A stretch of 60,286 bases of DNA from contig NZ_VOSM01000018.1 of the NCBI RefSeq assembly GCF_007997015.1, forward strand, positions 1-60,286. The letters run 5' to 3'. Position 1 is the stretch's first letter; every line of letters starts with the position of its first letter. Positions 1-10,126 of this stretch are shown piece after piece. The notes below the pieces were generated by a model. The model did no database searches, was not told where the DNA came from, and worked only from the letters and a program-made list of their open reading frames with translations. The position numbers were made by a program, and so were the translations under genes. Origin of the DNA: Lujinxingia vulgaris (GTDB taxonomy: Bacteria > Myxococcota_A > Bradymonadia > Bradymonadales > Bradymonadaceae).

Positions 1-179
1 GGCGTCGCGGCCAGTTGAATCCCCGCCGGCTGATGGGTCTTTCGTTTGGCCGTCGACAGCCGCGCCTCAACGCACGCCCCGAGGTTGGCCCTGAGCGGCT
101 TGCCCGAACAGTCGCTGAAGACGAAATCGCAGAAGGATTCGAGATCTGCGCACGAGGATGTGAAGTTTGAAATGTCCAT
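1..179 (-). CDS. Partial gene, 5' end only, in the terminal repeat (possible transposase)
   Basis: An open frame starts at the ATG whose complement is 177-179 and reads out of the window with no stop for 59 codons, beginning MDISNFTSSCADLESFC. The same frame is present in the right-hand copy (60108-60286). No clear Shine-Dalgarno precedes the ATG. I do not recognise the protein. It lies in a sequence repeated at both window ends, which suggests a transposase or other mobile-element protein, but no catalytic motif is visible in the part present. It could also be a short unrelated repeat-borne frame. Confidence 0.4.
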   Translation of the reverse strand, partial: MDISNFTSSCADLESFCDFVFSDCSGKPLRANLGACVEARLSTAKRKTHQPAGIQLAAT

Positions 180-246
180 AAGCGCGTTAGATCAGGCTTC
201 GACCAGGGCCGCAATCAAAATCGGAAGAATCAATCAAGCAGTATTA
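1..246 (-). repeat. Window-terminal inverted repeat, left copy
   Basis: This segment is the reverse complement of 60041-60286. In a by-eye comparison the copies differ only at position 116 before identity breaks down at 247. Beyond that point both copies run straight into the G-rich GGTGGTTGGG-type repeat. A near-identical sequence at both ends, facing outward, is what an assembly or window produces when it stops inside a multicopy element such as an insertion sequence. The element would have its gene start inside the window and its body outside. Confidence 0.9.
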
Positions 247-800
247 GGTGGTTGGGTTGTTGGGTGGTTGTGGGGCCTGGGGGGTACGCGATGTGGGGCG
301 ATTCGTGAGGGCGTCTGGCGGGGCGCGGCTGGATCGATGCGGTCCGAGCTGTGAACCCCCGAAGGCCCACTCGAATCGACCCACTGCGCGAACCCCGGCG
401 CCCCACAACCACCCAACCACAAAAAGCAAACCCCCGAAGGCCCACTCGAATCGACCCACCCGCGCGAACCCCGGCGCCCCACAACCACCCAACCACAAAG
501 CGCGCACCTCGGCGCCTGCAGCACCTCCCGAACTCGCGAACCCCGGCGCCCCACAACCACCCAACCACAAAACGCAAACCCCCGAAGGCCCACTCGAATC
601 GACCCACCCGCGCGAACCCCGGCGTCCCACAACCACCCAACCACAAAGCTCCCAACACTCGCGAACCCCGGCGCCCCACAACCACCCAACCACAAAGCTC
701 CCAACGCGCGCGAACCTCGGCGCCCCGCAACCACCTAACCACAAAACGCAAACCCCCGACGGCCCGCAGCACCTCACCACGTCGCGAACCTCGGAGCCCG
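247..800 (-). repeat. G-rich modular repeat array (family G), about six units
   Basis: Read on the minus strand, the unit is GGTTGGGTGGTTGTGGGGCG followed by CCGGGGTTCGCG and a variable segment. On the plus strand, AACCCCGGCG-type cores start near 391, 467, 539, 615, 664 and 713, so spacings are 76, 72, 76, 49 and 49. A plus-oriented piece lies at 247-310. The 76-bp units share a second block, around GGCCCACTCGAATCGACCCA. Several frames stay open through the array because of its composition; none has a plausible protein. The array fills the gap upstream of the acetyl-CoA synthetase gene. Confidence 0.85.
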
Positions 801-907
801 CTGGCCAAGTCGGGGTTGGGGAGTTATTTCTAGTGCCACCGAAGTTGTAGCTGTTGCCTGTGGAGGGTCCCGACCGGGGCTTGATCTGACTTTGCCAGGA
901 GGAAAGA

Positions 908-2866
<1,959 letters not shown>

Positions 2867-3009
2867 GACCTCTGGCGGGTCGGCTTGAAGGTGCCGCTGA
2901 TGCGGACTTCGGGCCGGCCCGCTGCGACTTCTCGGCGGTCTGAGTGCCCCTTCGTACGGCCCGGCCGCCGGGTCTGCACCACCTCCCTCCTGCACGCGAC
3001 GTACCCCCT

Positions 3010-4026
3010 ATGCACATTGATGTTTTTCGGCTGAACAACGGCCAGGGCTGGGATTTGCAGCTCAAACGTTTTGTGGACCCCGAGCGTCTGGTTGAGGGGC
3101 GCCGCCCGGTGATGATGATCCCGGGCTACTGCATGAACACCTTTATTTTGAGCTACCACCCGGGCGGGACCTCGATGGTCAGCCACCTGGTGGACGAGGG
3201 CTTTGAGGTGTGGACGGCCAACCTGCGGGGGCAGGGCGACTCGAAGCGGCGCTGGCCCGGGGTTGAAGATCATGGGTTTAAGGAGCTCGCGCTCATCGAC
3301 CTCCCCGCCGTGCGAGATAAGGCTCTGACCGAGAGTCTGCTCTCGCCGGATGCCATCGATCTTGTGGGGTGCAGCCTGGGGGCGACGGTGATCTATGCGT
3401 ACCTGGGGCATCATCCCGAGGATCATCAGGTGGGCTCGGTGATTTCGATCGGGGGGCCTTTGCGGTGGAACCAGTCGCATCCGCTGGTGCGGCTGGTGCT
3501 CTCGTCGCCGACGTTGGCCGGGGCGCTGCCGATCAAGGGGACGCGGCGGATGGCGAGGCTGGCGCTGCCGGTGGCGAAGCGCTTTCCAAAGTTGCTGCAG
3601 CTCTATCTGAACAGCGAGATCATCGATATGAGCGCGGCCGATGAGCTGATCAAAACGATCGATGATCCAAGTCGGCGGCTCACCCGGCAGATCGCGCACT
3701 GGCTCAAAGCGCGCGACCTTGTGGTGGACGGGCTCAACATCAGCCAGGCGCTCTACGATGTGGACGTGCCGATGATGTGTGTGCTGGCCAATCAGGATGG
3801 GATTGTGCCGCCGCAGGCGGCGCTCTCGGTGCTCGATCATATCGGGTCGCGGCAGACCCGGGTGGTGCGGGTGGGCGATCAGCGCTACCCGCACGCCCAC
3901 GCCGACCTGTTTATTTCGCGGGGCGCGAAAGAGGCGGTCTTTGAGCCGATGGCGCAATGGCTGGCGGAGCGCTACGACGATGCTTCTGCGACGAAGTCCC
4001 GAGGAAAGGAGGCCATGGATGCCTGA
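3010..4026 (+). CDS. Alpha/beta-fold hydrolase
   Basis: The product is a 338-residue alpha/beta hydrolase. It has an oxyanion-loop segment (VMMIPGYCMNTFILSYHPGG), a nucleophile elbow GCSLGA, and likely acid and base residues in VLANQDGIVPP and HAHADLF. The ATG at 3010 is preferred to an in-frame start at 2944 because the earlier stretch is proline/arginine-rich with no family character. Its stop overlaps the next gene by 8 bases, so translation of the two is probably coupled. The overall layout resembles lipase or PHA-depolymerase/synthase-like hydrolases, but the substrate cannot be read from the sequence. Confidence 0.85.
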   Translation: MHIDVFRLNNGQGWDLQLKRFVDPERLVEGRRPVMMIPGYCMNTFILSYHPGGTSMVSHLVDEGFEVWTANLRGQGDSKRRWPGVEDHGFKELALIDLPAVRDKALTESLLSPDAIDLVGCSLGATVIYAYLGHHPEDHQVGSVISIGGPLRWNQSHPLVRLVLSSPTLAGALPIKGTRRMARLALPVAKRFPKLLQLYLNSEIIDMSAADELIKTIDDPSRRLTRQIAHWLKARDLVVDGLNISQALYDVDVPMMCVLANQDGIVPPQAALSVLDHIGSRQTRVVRVGDQRYPHAHADLFISRGAKEAVFEPMAQWLAERYDDASATKSRGKEAMDA

Positions 4027-4825
4027 GCTTGCGGAGGTCGAGGTTGCGCGTCGCAACGTGGCGAGCTGGTGGGAGGGGGAGGCCGCCGCTGAGGTGCGCC
4101 TGCTGGACGCGAAGGTGCTGAAAAAGGGAAGCGAGCGGGAGCTGGAGGAGGCGATGCTGCGCCCGCTTGTGGCGATGCGGCGGCGCGGAAAGTACCTGTG
4201 GGCTGAGCTTGAGGGGGGCTGGGCGGTGATGTTTCATTTTCGCATGACCGGCAAGATCAGCTGCGAGACGACGCCGGAGCCTCGTTTTGCCAGGCTGGCC
4301 TGGCGGGTGGATAAGGCGGGCTGGCTCACCTTTAAAGACTCGCGGCGGCTGGGGCATGTCGAGGTGCTCGCGCCGGGGAAGCTTGAGCGCTACGACGCCC
4401 TTTTACGCATGGGCAAAGAGCCGCACGACATCACGGTGGATGAGCTCCGAGATGCCGCCTCCGATACGCGCCAGCTCAAGAGCGCTCTGCTCAACCAGGG
4501 GGTTGTGGCGGGGGTGGGAAACATCGCGATCAGCGAGCTTTTCTGGCGTCTTCAGCTGCCTCCCGAGGTGCGCTGTGGGGAGCTCAGCCAGGCGCAGTGG
4601 GAGGCGCTGGTCGAGGAGATGCCGCGCTACTTCGACGAGGTCATCGAGCGCTCCATGGCCGATGAGATCGCGTATATGAACGAGGCCGGCGGCGAGAACA
4701 TTTTTGAGGTCTACGGGCGCAAAGGGGAGGCGTGCCCGAGGTGTGAGGAGGCGATTGAGCGGGTGAAAGTCGCAGGTCGCTCCACCTACTTTTGTCCGGC
4801 TTGTCAGCCCCCCTTAAGCGCATAA
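4019..4825 (+). CDS. mutM: Formamidopyrimidine-DNA glycosylase family protein (Fpg/Nei)
   Basis: The 268-residue product is a base-excision repair glycosylase/AP lyase of the Fpg/Nei fold. It begins MPELAEVE. The catalytic Pro2 and Glu3 are present, but position 5, usually Pro, is Ala. A conserved RRRGKYLW segment supplies the beta-lyase-associated lysine. The helix-two-turn-helix region includes QGVVAGVGNIAISELFW, and the C-terminal zinc finger is CPRC(16)CPAC. The ATG at 4019 lies inside the end of the hydrolase gene. Whether it prefers 8-oxoguanine (Fpg) or oxidised pyrimidines (Nei) is not certain. The symbol reflects the family only. Confidence 0.88.
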   Translation: MPELAEVEVARRNVASWWEGEAAAEVRLLDAKVLKKGSERELEEAMLRPLVAMRRRGKYLWAELEGGWAVMFHFRMTGKISCETTPEPRFARLAWRVDKAGWLTFKDSRRLGHVEVLAPGKLERYDALLRMGKEPHDITVDELRDAASDTRQLKSALLNQGVVAGVGNIAISELFWRLQLPPEVRCGELSQAQWEALVEEMPRYFDEVIERSMADEIAYMNEAGGENIFEVYGRKGEACPRCEEAIERVKVAGRSTYFCPACQPPLSA

Positions 4826-4839
4826 AACGTGAGCCTGTG

Positions 4840-5139
4840 ATGAGCGAGCAACTTCAACGCGTCGGCCAGAGTGTGGCCGGGGTGATTTCCGAGAAGTACA
4901 AAGAATTTGAGGGGTTTAAGCTGCGCTGCGACCCCGGTGAGCCGGGCATGATCTATGTGGCGTTGCGGGGGGCAAAGCGCGAGGCGGCCGCCGGGGAACG
5001 GCTGGCCGAGAAGCTCGACGCCCTGGTGGGGGCGGAGCTTGCGAAGGAGCAGGGTGCGTCTTTTGAGCACACCATCTTGATGGGGCGCGGCGACAAAGAC
5101 CTGCTCCTTCGCGTGGCTATTTCTGAGGCGGGCGCTTGA
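4840..5139 (+). CDS. Small conserved-type hypothetical protein
   Basis: A 99-residue, Cys-free soluble protein begins 14 bp after the glycosylase stop and is the last gene of the 3010-5139 run. The start at 4840 (MSEQLQRVGQ) is chosen over an in-frame ATG inside the glycosylase gene. The sequence is mixed alpha/beta with a regular amphipathic helix around AAAGERLAEKLDALVGAEL and ends LLLRVAISEAGA. I do not recognise a family. Its position suggests co-expression with the hydrolase and glycosylase. Confidence 0.7.
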   Translation: MSEQLQRVGQSVAGVISEKYKEFEGFKLRCDPGEPGMIYVALRGAKREAAAGERLAEKLDALVGAELAKEQGASFEHTILMGRGDKDLLLRVAISEAGA

Positions 5140-5140
5140 G

Positions 5141-5779
5141 TTAGCTCGGGCCGCTGCCGGGGTGGTCGAGTTCAGGGCAGTGGGGGATATCCATGCTGCC
5201 GGCGAAGGCGTCTTCGCTCATGACAAGGTTGTCGCCCTCGAAATAGATGGCCACAACGACGCGAAACTCCGGGCCGCCGCCCTGCTGGTAGCAGTCGTCA
5301 GTACACATCTCCGGGTTCTGGCGGCCGAGGCTGAGCACGACGTTGGGGTCGTTGTAGGTGCCGCGGCGCATCACGCCGTCCTGGGTGAGCTCAATGGCGG
5401 CGTCGTCGTGAAGCAGGGGGCGGCCGTTCGTCTCGTTGTAGCGGAAGGGGCCGATGGTGGCATAAGGATCGGTGGGTGCGGCGCCGTCTGCCGGACAGGC
5501 CTCGTCGCCGGCGTTGCGCGCGTAGACCATCATCTCCCAGTCACCGGAGTCGCTGCTTTCGGGGGGGATCAGGCCGTAGGCGACGTTGCGCAGGTAGGTG
5601 CGCTCACCAGCCTGACTGGCACAGAAGAGCTCCTGGCCGTCTTCGGTCTGGCCGCAGACCACCCCGTGGGCGCGGCTGTCGGTGTTGTTGGCGTCATCGG
5701 GGCCTTCGCCCTCGCCGCAGGCGCTGATGGCGAGCAGGGCGGTGGCGGAGATGGCAAAGAGGGGCAGAGATTTCAACAT
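5141..5779 (-). CDS. Small secreted lipoprotein, function unknown
   Basis: The 212-residue product has a signal peptide ending in a lipobox (LLAISAC), so it should be a lipidated periplasmic or outer-membrane protein. The lipidated Cys is residue 21 when the start is ATG 5779, which sits 5 bases after GGAG; the upstream ATG (5782) is too close to it. The mature part has six Cys and is acidic, with a region such as GDWEMMVYARNAGDEACPAD, suggesting a disulphide-stabilised beta domain. It ends 1 bp from the convergent small gene at 4840-5139. No family recognised. Confidence 0.8.
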   Translation of the reverse strand: MLKSLPLFAISATALLAISACGEGEGPDDANNTDSRAHGVVCGQTEDGQELFCASQAGERTYLRNVAYGLIPPESSDSGDWEMMVYARNAGDEACPADGAAPTDPYATIGPFRYNETNGRPLLHDDAAIELTQDGVMRRGTYNDPNVVLSLGRQNPEMCTDDCYQQGGGPEFRVVVAIYFEGDNLVMSEDAFAGSMDIPHCPELDHPGSGPS

Positions 5780-5869
5780 CATCACTCCGAGGGTGCGGTC
5801 GTAAAAGGTGCGCCGGGCGCTATGGAAGGTGGAGCGTTCAGTGTGCGCGTCGCAGCGTGCATTGCAACT

Positions 5870-5921
5870 AAAAAAACGCCGGCGCCTCCCCCGAAGGTGG
5901 GGAAGGCGCCGGCGTTTTTTG
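5870..5921 (-). terminator. Rho-independent terminator (bidirectional form)
   Basis: A long GC hairpin has arms around CGCCGGCGCC and GGCGCCGGCG, with A6 on the left and T6 on the right, so it can work in both directions. It sits just after the stop of the minus-strand gene 5949-9083, which it should terminate. Confidence 0.9.
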
Positions 5922-5948
5922 TTCGGAAAGGCTCAGCCTTTATGGGGC

Positions 5949-8900
5949 TTATTGCCAGGTGATGTTGTCGATGAGGATCTGCTTGTTCAGGGCGTTGCGG
6001 ACTTCCAATGTAAACTCGCCAGTAACGCCGAGGTTATCGACGCTCAAGGTGAAGACTTCATTGGCGACGTCGAAAGCCGGGCTGGTGGCGACGACGTTGC
6101 CATTGACGAGGATTTCAATCTGGCGGTTTCCGCCACCGGTGAAGGCTTTTCGGTAATCGACGGAGACTTCGTTGAGGCCGCCGGGGATGGTGGCGCGCAC
6201 GTTGTTGCCGGTCTCTTTAAAGATCACGCCCTTGCCGTCGATGGGAAAGTTATTTTCGTTGCGCGCGCCGGTGTACTCCCAGGTGATGCCGTTGACGCCG
6301 ACGAAACTTCCGGAGAGGTAGCTGTCTCCAACAAGCTCCAGCGTATCGAAGGTCTCGGTGAAGGGGCCCGAGGGCGGGGCGAGCTGCCAGGCGCCGATGG
6401 TGCAGAGGCCTTCGAAGGGGCGCGCTTCGCCGCGCTGGTCGAGGGTCAGCGGCGCGTCGTCGAGGTCGAGGCAGCGGGCCTCGGCGATGGAGAGGTCGGT
6501 CTGCGAGGCTTCAACCACCTCGATGGTGCGGGTGAAGCCGCCGTTGTCGGCCAGCGTGCCCAGGGGGCTTGCAAGGGGGCTTGCGGTGAGGCCGATGGTG
6601 TCGGTGGCATCTTCGTCGATGATGGCCAGGTCGGCGGCGCTGATGAAGTTGTCGCCGCCGGAGACGATGGTGCTGGAGGTGGAGACGCGATCGAGCTGGG
6701 CACCGGCGGCGCCGGCGATGGTGTTGCCGGCGAAGATGGAGCGCGAGGTTTTAAGCGAGGAGGTGGCGCTGCCGTCGAGGAGCACCGCCGCGCCGCGGGA
6801 GGCGTCGTTGCCGGCGAAGGTGGTGAAGTTGAGGGTCGCCGCGCCATTGGCGCTTACCAGGATGGCGCCGCCGTCGCCTTCGGCCAGGTTGGCGTCGAAG
6901 GTGGTGTTCTCCACGTTGAGGACGCTGTTCACCGAGATGGCGCCGCCGTCGGGGGCTGTGTTGAGCTCAAAAAGGGCTTGCTTCACGTTGGTTTGCGCCA
7001 GCGGGATGTCGGAGATGCCGCCGTTGAAGGGGGCGTAGATGGCGCCGGCATGCACCAGGGCGCTGTTCGAGGAGAAGCGAGCGTCTTCGATGTTCAGGGT
7101 GCCGGCGTTGTGGATGGCGCCACCGCGCTGGGTGGCCTGGTTGTTGGTGAAGATGACTTCGTAGGCGGTCACGTGGCCCGAGGGGGCATTCATGAGTGCG
7201 CCGCCGTTGGAGCCGTGGTTGTCGTCAAAATGCACGTCGAAGAGGGTGAGGTTGGCCTGGTTGTAGATGGCGCCGCCCTGGTCGGCTCCGGCACGGGCGC
7301 CGCGGATGGTCAGGCTCTGGAAATGAAGAATCGCGTCGGGGTTGGTCACCGAGAAGATGCGCAGCGCGCCACCCTCAATCATGGTGGTGTCGCGGCCGTT
7401 GCCGATGATGGAGATGTTGCGGGCAAGTTCGATCTGGTCGCTGGTGACGTCGATTTGATCGACGCCCGGGGCGAAGGTGACCACGCTGTCGGCATTGACG
7501 CGGCCGATGACTTCGCGAAGCGAGCCCGGGCCGGCGTCGTCGGTACGGGTGACGAGCGTGGGCTCGATCGCCTCAACGCTGGCGCTGACGATGTTGGACT
7601 CGGGGACGACCACGTCCCGGGCGCCGGTGAGGTAGAAGTCGTTGCCCCACTGGTCGGTGGGGGCGGTGGCGGCGCGCACGCTGTAGGTTCCGGCGGGCAC
7701 TTCGATGGCCTCGCTGCCCTGGCCGCTCAAGGTGCGGGTGGCCACGACGGTGTCGGAGGCGTCGACGACTTCCAGGGTGTAGGTGCCGGCGTCGCCCAGG
7801 TCGTAGTTCAGGGTGAGCGTGGTGGCGGGGGCGACGTAGGTGATGACCACCGGGGTGGTTTGCTCGCTGATGAGCTCGACGGTGGTGCCGGTGGCGCTGT
7901 AGGTGACGCCGCCCACGGTCACATCGGCCGGAGTGAGGGTGTAGTCGCCGGGGACGAGGTCGGTGAGTTGTTCGTCGCCAGTGATGGTGGTCTCAAAACC
8001 TTCGGGGCCGGTGGTGGTGATGTCGGCGTTGGTGCCGGTGGGCAGACCTTCCACGGTGATATTGAGGCTGGCGAGCATCAGGGAGTAGATGAGCGTGGTG
8101 GGGTCGTTGTCGCCGCTGGCAAGCTCAACTTCTGTGGGCAGACCGCGGTAGAGGGCGCGGCCACCCTCATCTTCGACGGGCTCCGGGGTCAGCTCATAGA
8201 TTCCGGGGGTCAGGTTGGTGAAGGTCTCGGAGCCGGTGAGCGGGCCGATGTCTTCGGGGCCATTGATGGTGATGTTGGCATCGACGCCTGTGGGGAGTCC
8301 GCCCACGATGAGCTCCCAGCTGGCGGTGACGAGCTCAAAGGTGAGGGTGACGTCGGTCTGGGTCTCGCTGCTGATGCTCAGGGGCAGGTCTTCGGCCACG
8401 AAGGTACGAAGTCCCTCGGTGACCGGGTCGGCGATAAGGGTGTAGTCGCCCGGTTGCAGGTCTTCGACGACTTCGTCGCCGACGACCGGGGTCTCGGTGC
8501 CGTCTTCGGCGCGCAGGGTGAGCACAGGGACGAGGCCTTCTTCGAGGCCTTCCACGCTGACGTTGAGGCTTCCCGGCAGCGCGTCGCCGCAGACCAGGCG
8601 CACGGTCAGGGGGAAGGTGAGGTTTTCGGGATCGTTGGTGTTGAACGTAAGATCGGAGGCGAAGTTACCGCCGCCGGTCTCCGGGCAGCTCGCTCGCACG
8701 CCGACGTTGGCGCTCTCACCCGCATCAACCTCCAGGGAGTCCGGGCTTACGCGCAGGGCGTTGTTCGGCGAGAGGATGTTGACGATGAGGGTCTGGGTGC
8801 CGGGGTTTTCGACCTCGATGGTGCCTTCGACGGATTGTCCGGCGGCGGCGTTCAAGGTGATCTCTTCGGGCACGACGATGACCGGACCTTCGCGGGGCTC

Positions 8901-9083
8901 GACGTCGGGTTCGGCGTCGGGCTCGTCGGTGTCGGTGTCTCCGGCATCGGGATCGTCGGTGTCGGTGTCGACGTCGGTGAGATCGCCGGCGTCGGGGTCG
9001 GCCACCGGGGTGTCGTCTCCGCCGCAGGCGATGCTGAGGCTCAGGATAAGGCTTAAGATGAGGAGCGAGGGGCGAAGCTGCAT
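5949..9083 (-). CDS. Pmp beta-helix lipoprotein, paralogue 1
   Basis: The 1044-residue product is predicted to be surface-exposed or periplasmic. Its signal peptide ends at lipobox Cys20 (LSLSIAC). An Asp/Pro/Thr-rich acidic linker (about 23-62) follows, then an ASH/choice-of-anchor-D-like Ig domain (about 65-165). Next come several about 75-residue GLP-G repeats (GLPTGVDANITINGP type, about 165-490), and a CSLREA-like GSLREVI motif near 519. A right-handed beta-helix with Pmp motifs (GGAI...FxxN) then leads to a choice-of-anchor-Q-like end (DQRGEARPFEG). The last about 140 residues form the shared C-terminal domain (ITWEYTGARNENNFPIDGKG, VDYRKAFTG). Start ATG 9083 follows GGAG. First of five paralogues in this window. 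Confidence 0.88.
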   Translation of the reverse strand: MQLRPSLLILSLILSLSIACGGDDTPVADPDAGDLTDVDTDTDDPDAGDTDTDEPDAEPDVEPREGPVIVVPEEITLNAAAGQSVEGTIEVENPGTQTLIVNILSPNNALRVSPDSLEVDAGESANVGVRASCPETGGGNFASDLTFNTNDPENLTFPLTVRLVCGDALPGSLNVSVEGLEEGLVPVLTLRAEDGTETPVVGDEVVEDLQPGDYTLIADPVTEGLRTFVAEDLPLSISSETQTDVTLTFELVTASWELIVGGLPTGVDANITINGPEDIGPLTGSETFTNLTPGIYELTPEPVEDEGGRALYRGLPTEVELASGDNDPTTLIYSLMLASLNITVEGLPTGTNADITTTGPEGFETTITGDEQLTDLVPGDYTLTPADVTVGGVTYSATGTTVELISEQTTPVVITYVAPATTLTLNYDLGDAGTYTLEVVDASDTVVATRTLSGQGSEAIEVPAGTYSVRAATAPTDQWGNDFYLTGARDVVVPESNIVSASVEAIEPTLVTRTDDAGPGSLREVIGRVNADSVVTFAPGVDQIDVTSDQIELARNISIIGNGRDTTMIEGGALRIFSVTNPDAILHFQSLTIRGARAGADQGGAIYNQANLTLFDVHFDDNHGSNGGALMNAPSGHVTAYEVIFTNNQATQRGGAIHNAGTLNIEDARFSSNSALVHAGAIYAPFNGGISDIPLAQTNVKQALFELNTAPDGGAISVNSVLNVENTTFDANLAEGDGGAILVSANGAATLNFTTFAGNDASRGAAVLLDGSATSSLKTSRSIFAGNTIAGAAGAQLDRVSTSSTIVSGGDNFISAADLAIIDEDATDTIGLTASPLASPLGTLADNGGFTRTIEVVEASQTDLSIAEARCLDLDDAPLTLDQRGEARPFEGLCTIGAWQLAPPSGPFTETFDTLELVGDSYLSGSFVGVNGITWEYTGARNENNFPIDGKGVIFKETGNNVRATIPGGLNEVSVDYRKAFTGGGNRQIEILVNGNVVATSPAFDVANEVFTLSVDNLGVTGEFTLEVRNALNKQILIDNITWQ

Positions 9084-9390
9084 CGTGCTCTCCTTCCCGA
9101 AGGTTGGGACTGGGTCGAATGGGATCGCGCCGGGGGGCGACGACGCAGCCTCTTTAGCAAGTTCACGCCGAGGATCCAAATGATGTGGGTGACGGGGAGG
9201 TGACTTCGGGCGTTGGGTGAAAACCCGTGTCTGGCGAGGAGGTTGGGCGGGCGTGTGGGGCTGTTATGCAAGTGCGTTGCAATAGAGCGGGGCGCCCGGG
9301 GGTTGGCAGGGTACGCTACGGTGCGCGCTGAGTGAGCCCGCGCCAGAGGATACGACGACCCCATCACCCCGCAGGATCAGGAGTAGAGGC

Positions 9391-10023
9391 ATGGCCGAGA
9401 AAGGATCGTTTAATCCCGGCGCGTTCTGGGATGAGATGTTTGACCGCGAAGATTACCGCTACGGGGAGGCGCCCAACCCCTTTGTGATGGAGGCGTTGAG
9501 CGCGCGGCTTGAGCCCGGCGCCACGGTGCTCTGCGTCGGCGACGGTGAGGGGCGAAATGGCGTGGGGCTCGCGCAGGCGGGCTACCGGGTGACCTCGCTG
9601 GAGCCCTCGGCGGTGGGGGGGGAGAAGACGCGGCGGCTGGCCGAGAAGCGGGGCGTGGAGGTGGAGACGGTTCAGGATCTGATGCCGAGCGAGGCGCTGG
9701 AAGGGCGCACCTTTGATGCGGTGGTGCTGGCCTATGTGCATGTGCCACCGGCGCTGCGGCCGGGGTTGCACCAGGCTGCGGCGGACGCGGTGGCCCAGGA
9801 GGGCTGGGTGGTGCTGGAGGGCTTTACGCCGCGCCAGCGTGAGAAGGGGCGCACCAGCGGAGGCCCCGGGGATGTGGCGATGCTCTTTGAGCCGGAGGCG
9901 CTGCGCGAGGATTTTGAGGGGCTGACCCTTGAGGTGCTGCGCGAGGAGCAGGCCGAACTCAACGCCGGCGATGGGCACCGCGGGGTGGCCGAGGTGGTGC
10001 GGCTGATCGCGCAGAAGCGTTGA
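9391..10023 (+). CDS. Class I SAM-dependent methyltransferase (TehB-like)
   Basis: The 210-residue cytosolic protein has the class I methyltransferase fold. FWDEMFDREDYRYGEAPNPFV is the typical TehB/thiopurine-like opening, motif I is VLCVGDGEGRNGVGLA, the acidic ribose-binding residue is in VTSLEPS, and motif IV-like FDAVVLAYVHVPP follows. The ATG at 9391 follows AGGAGT-type sequence. It is divergent from the Pmp paralogue; the 307-bp gap must hold both promoters. The substrate is unknown; TehB-type enzymes methylate tellurite or small molecules. It may be co-transcribed with the gene 103 bp downstream. Confidence 0.85.
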   Translation: MAEKGSFNPGAFWDEMFDREDYRYGEAPNPFVMEALSARLEPGATVLCVGDGEGRNGVGLAQAGYRVTSLEPSAVGGEKTRRLAEKRGVEVETVQDLMPSEALEGRTFDAVVLAYVHVPPALRPGLHQAAADAVAQEGWVVLEGFTPRQREKGRTSGGPGDVAMLFEPEALREDFEGLTLEVLREEQAELNAGDGHRGVAEVVRLIAQKR

Positions 10024-10126
10024 GGAAACTTGCGCCCGGGCGCTCGGTGTGGCTCTCTTCCATCCATGGTGATGAGAGCGCCGGGCGTCCGCGGTGGCGG
10101 CCCGGCTCTAGCAAAGGGAGCACGGG

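Noticed and set aside
5808-9056. Very long open frame on the plus strand opposite Pmp paralogue 1
   Set aside because: GC-rich codon usage leaves the antisense frame open. The minus-strand gene has the lipobox, ribosome site and family domains. Similar antisense frames at 46181-48112 and 50825-52993 were rejected for the same reason.
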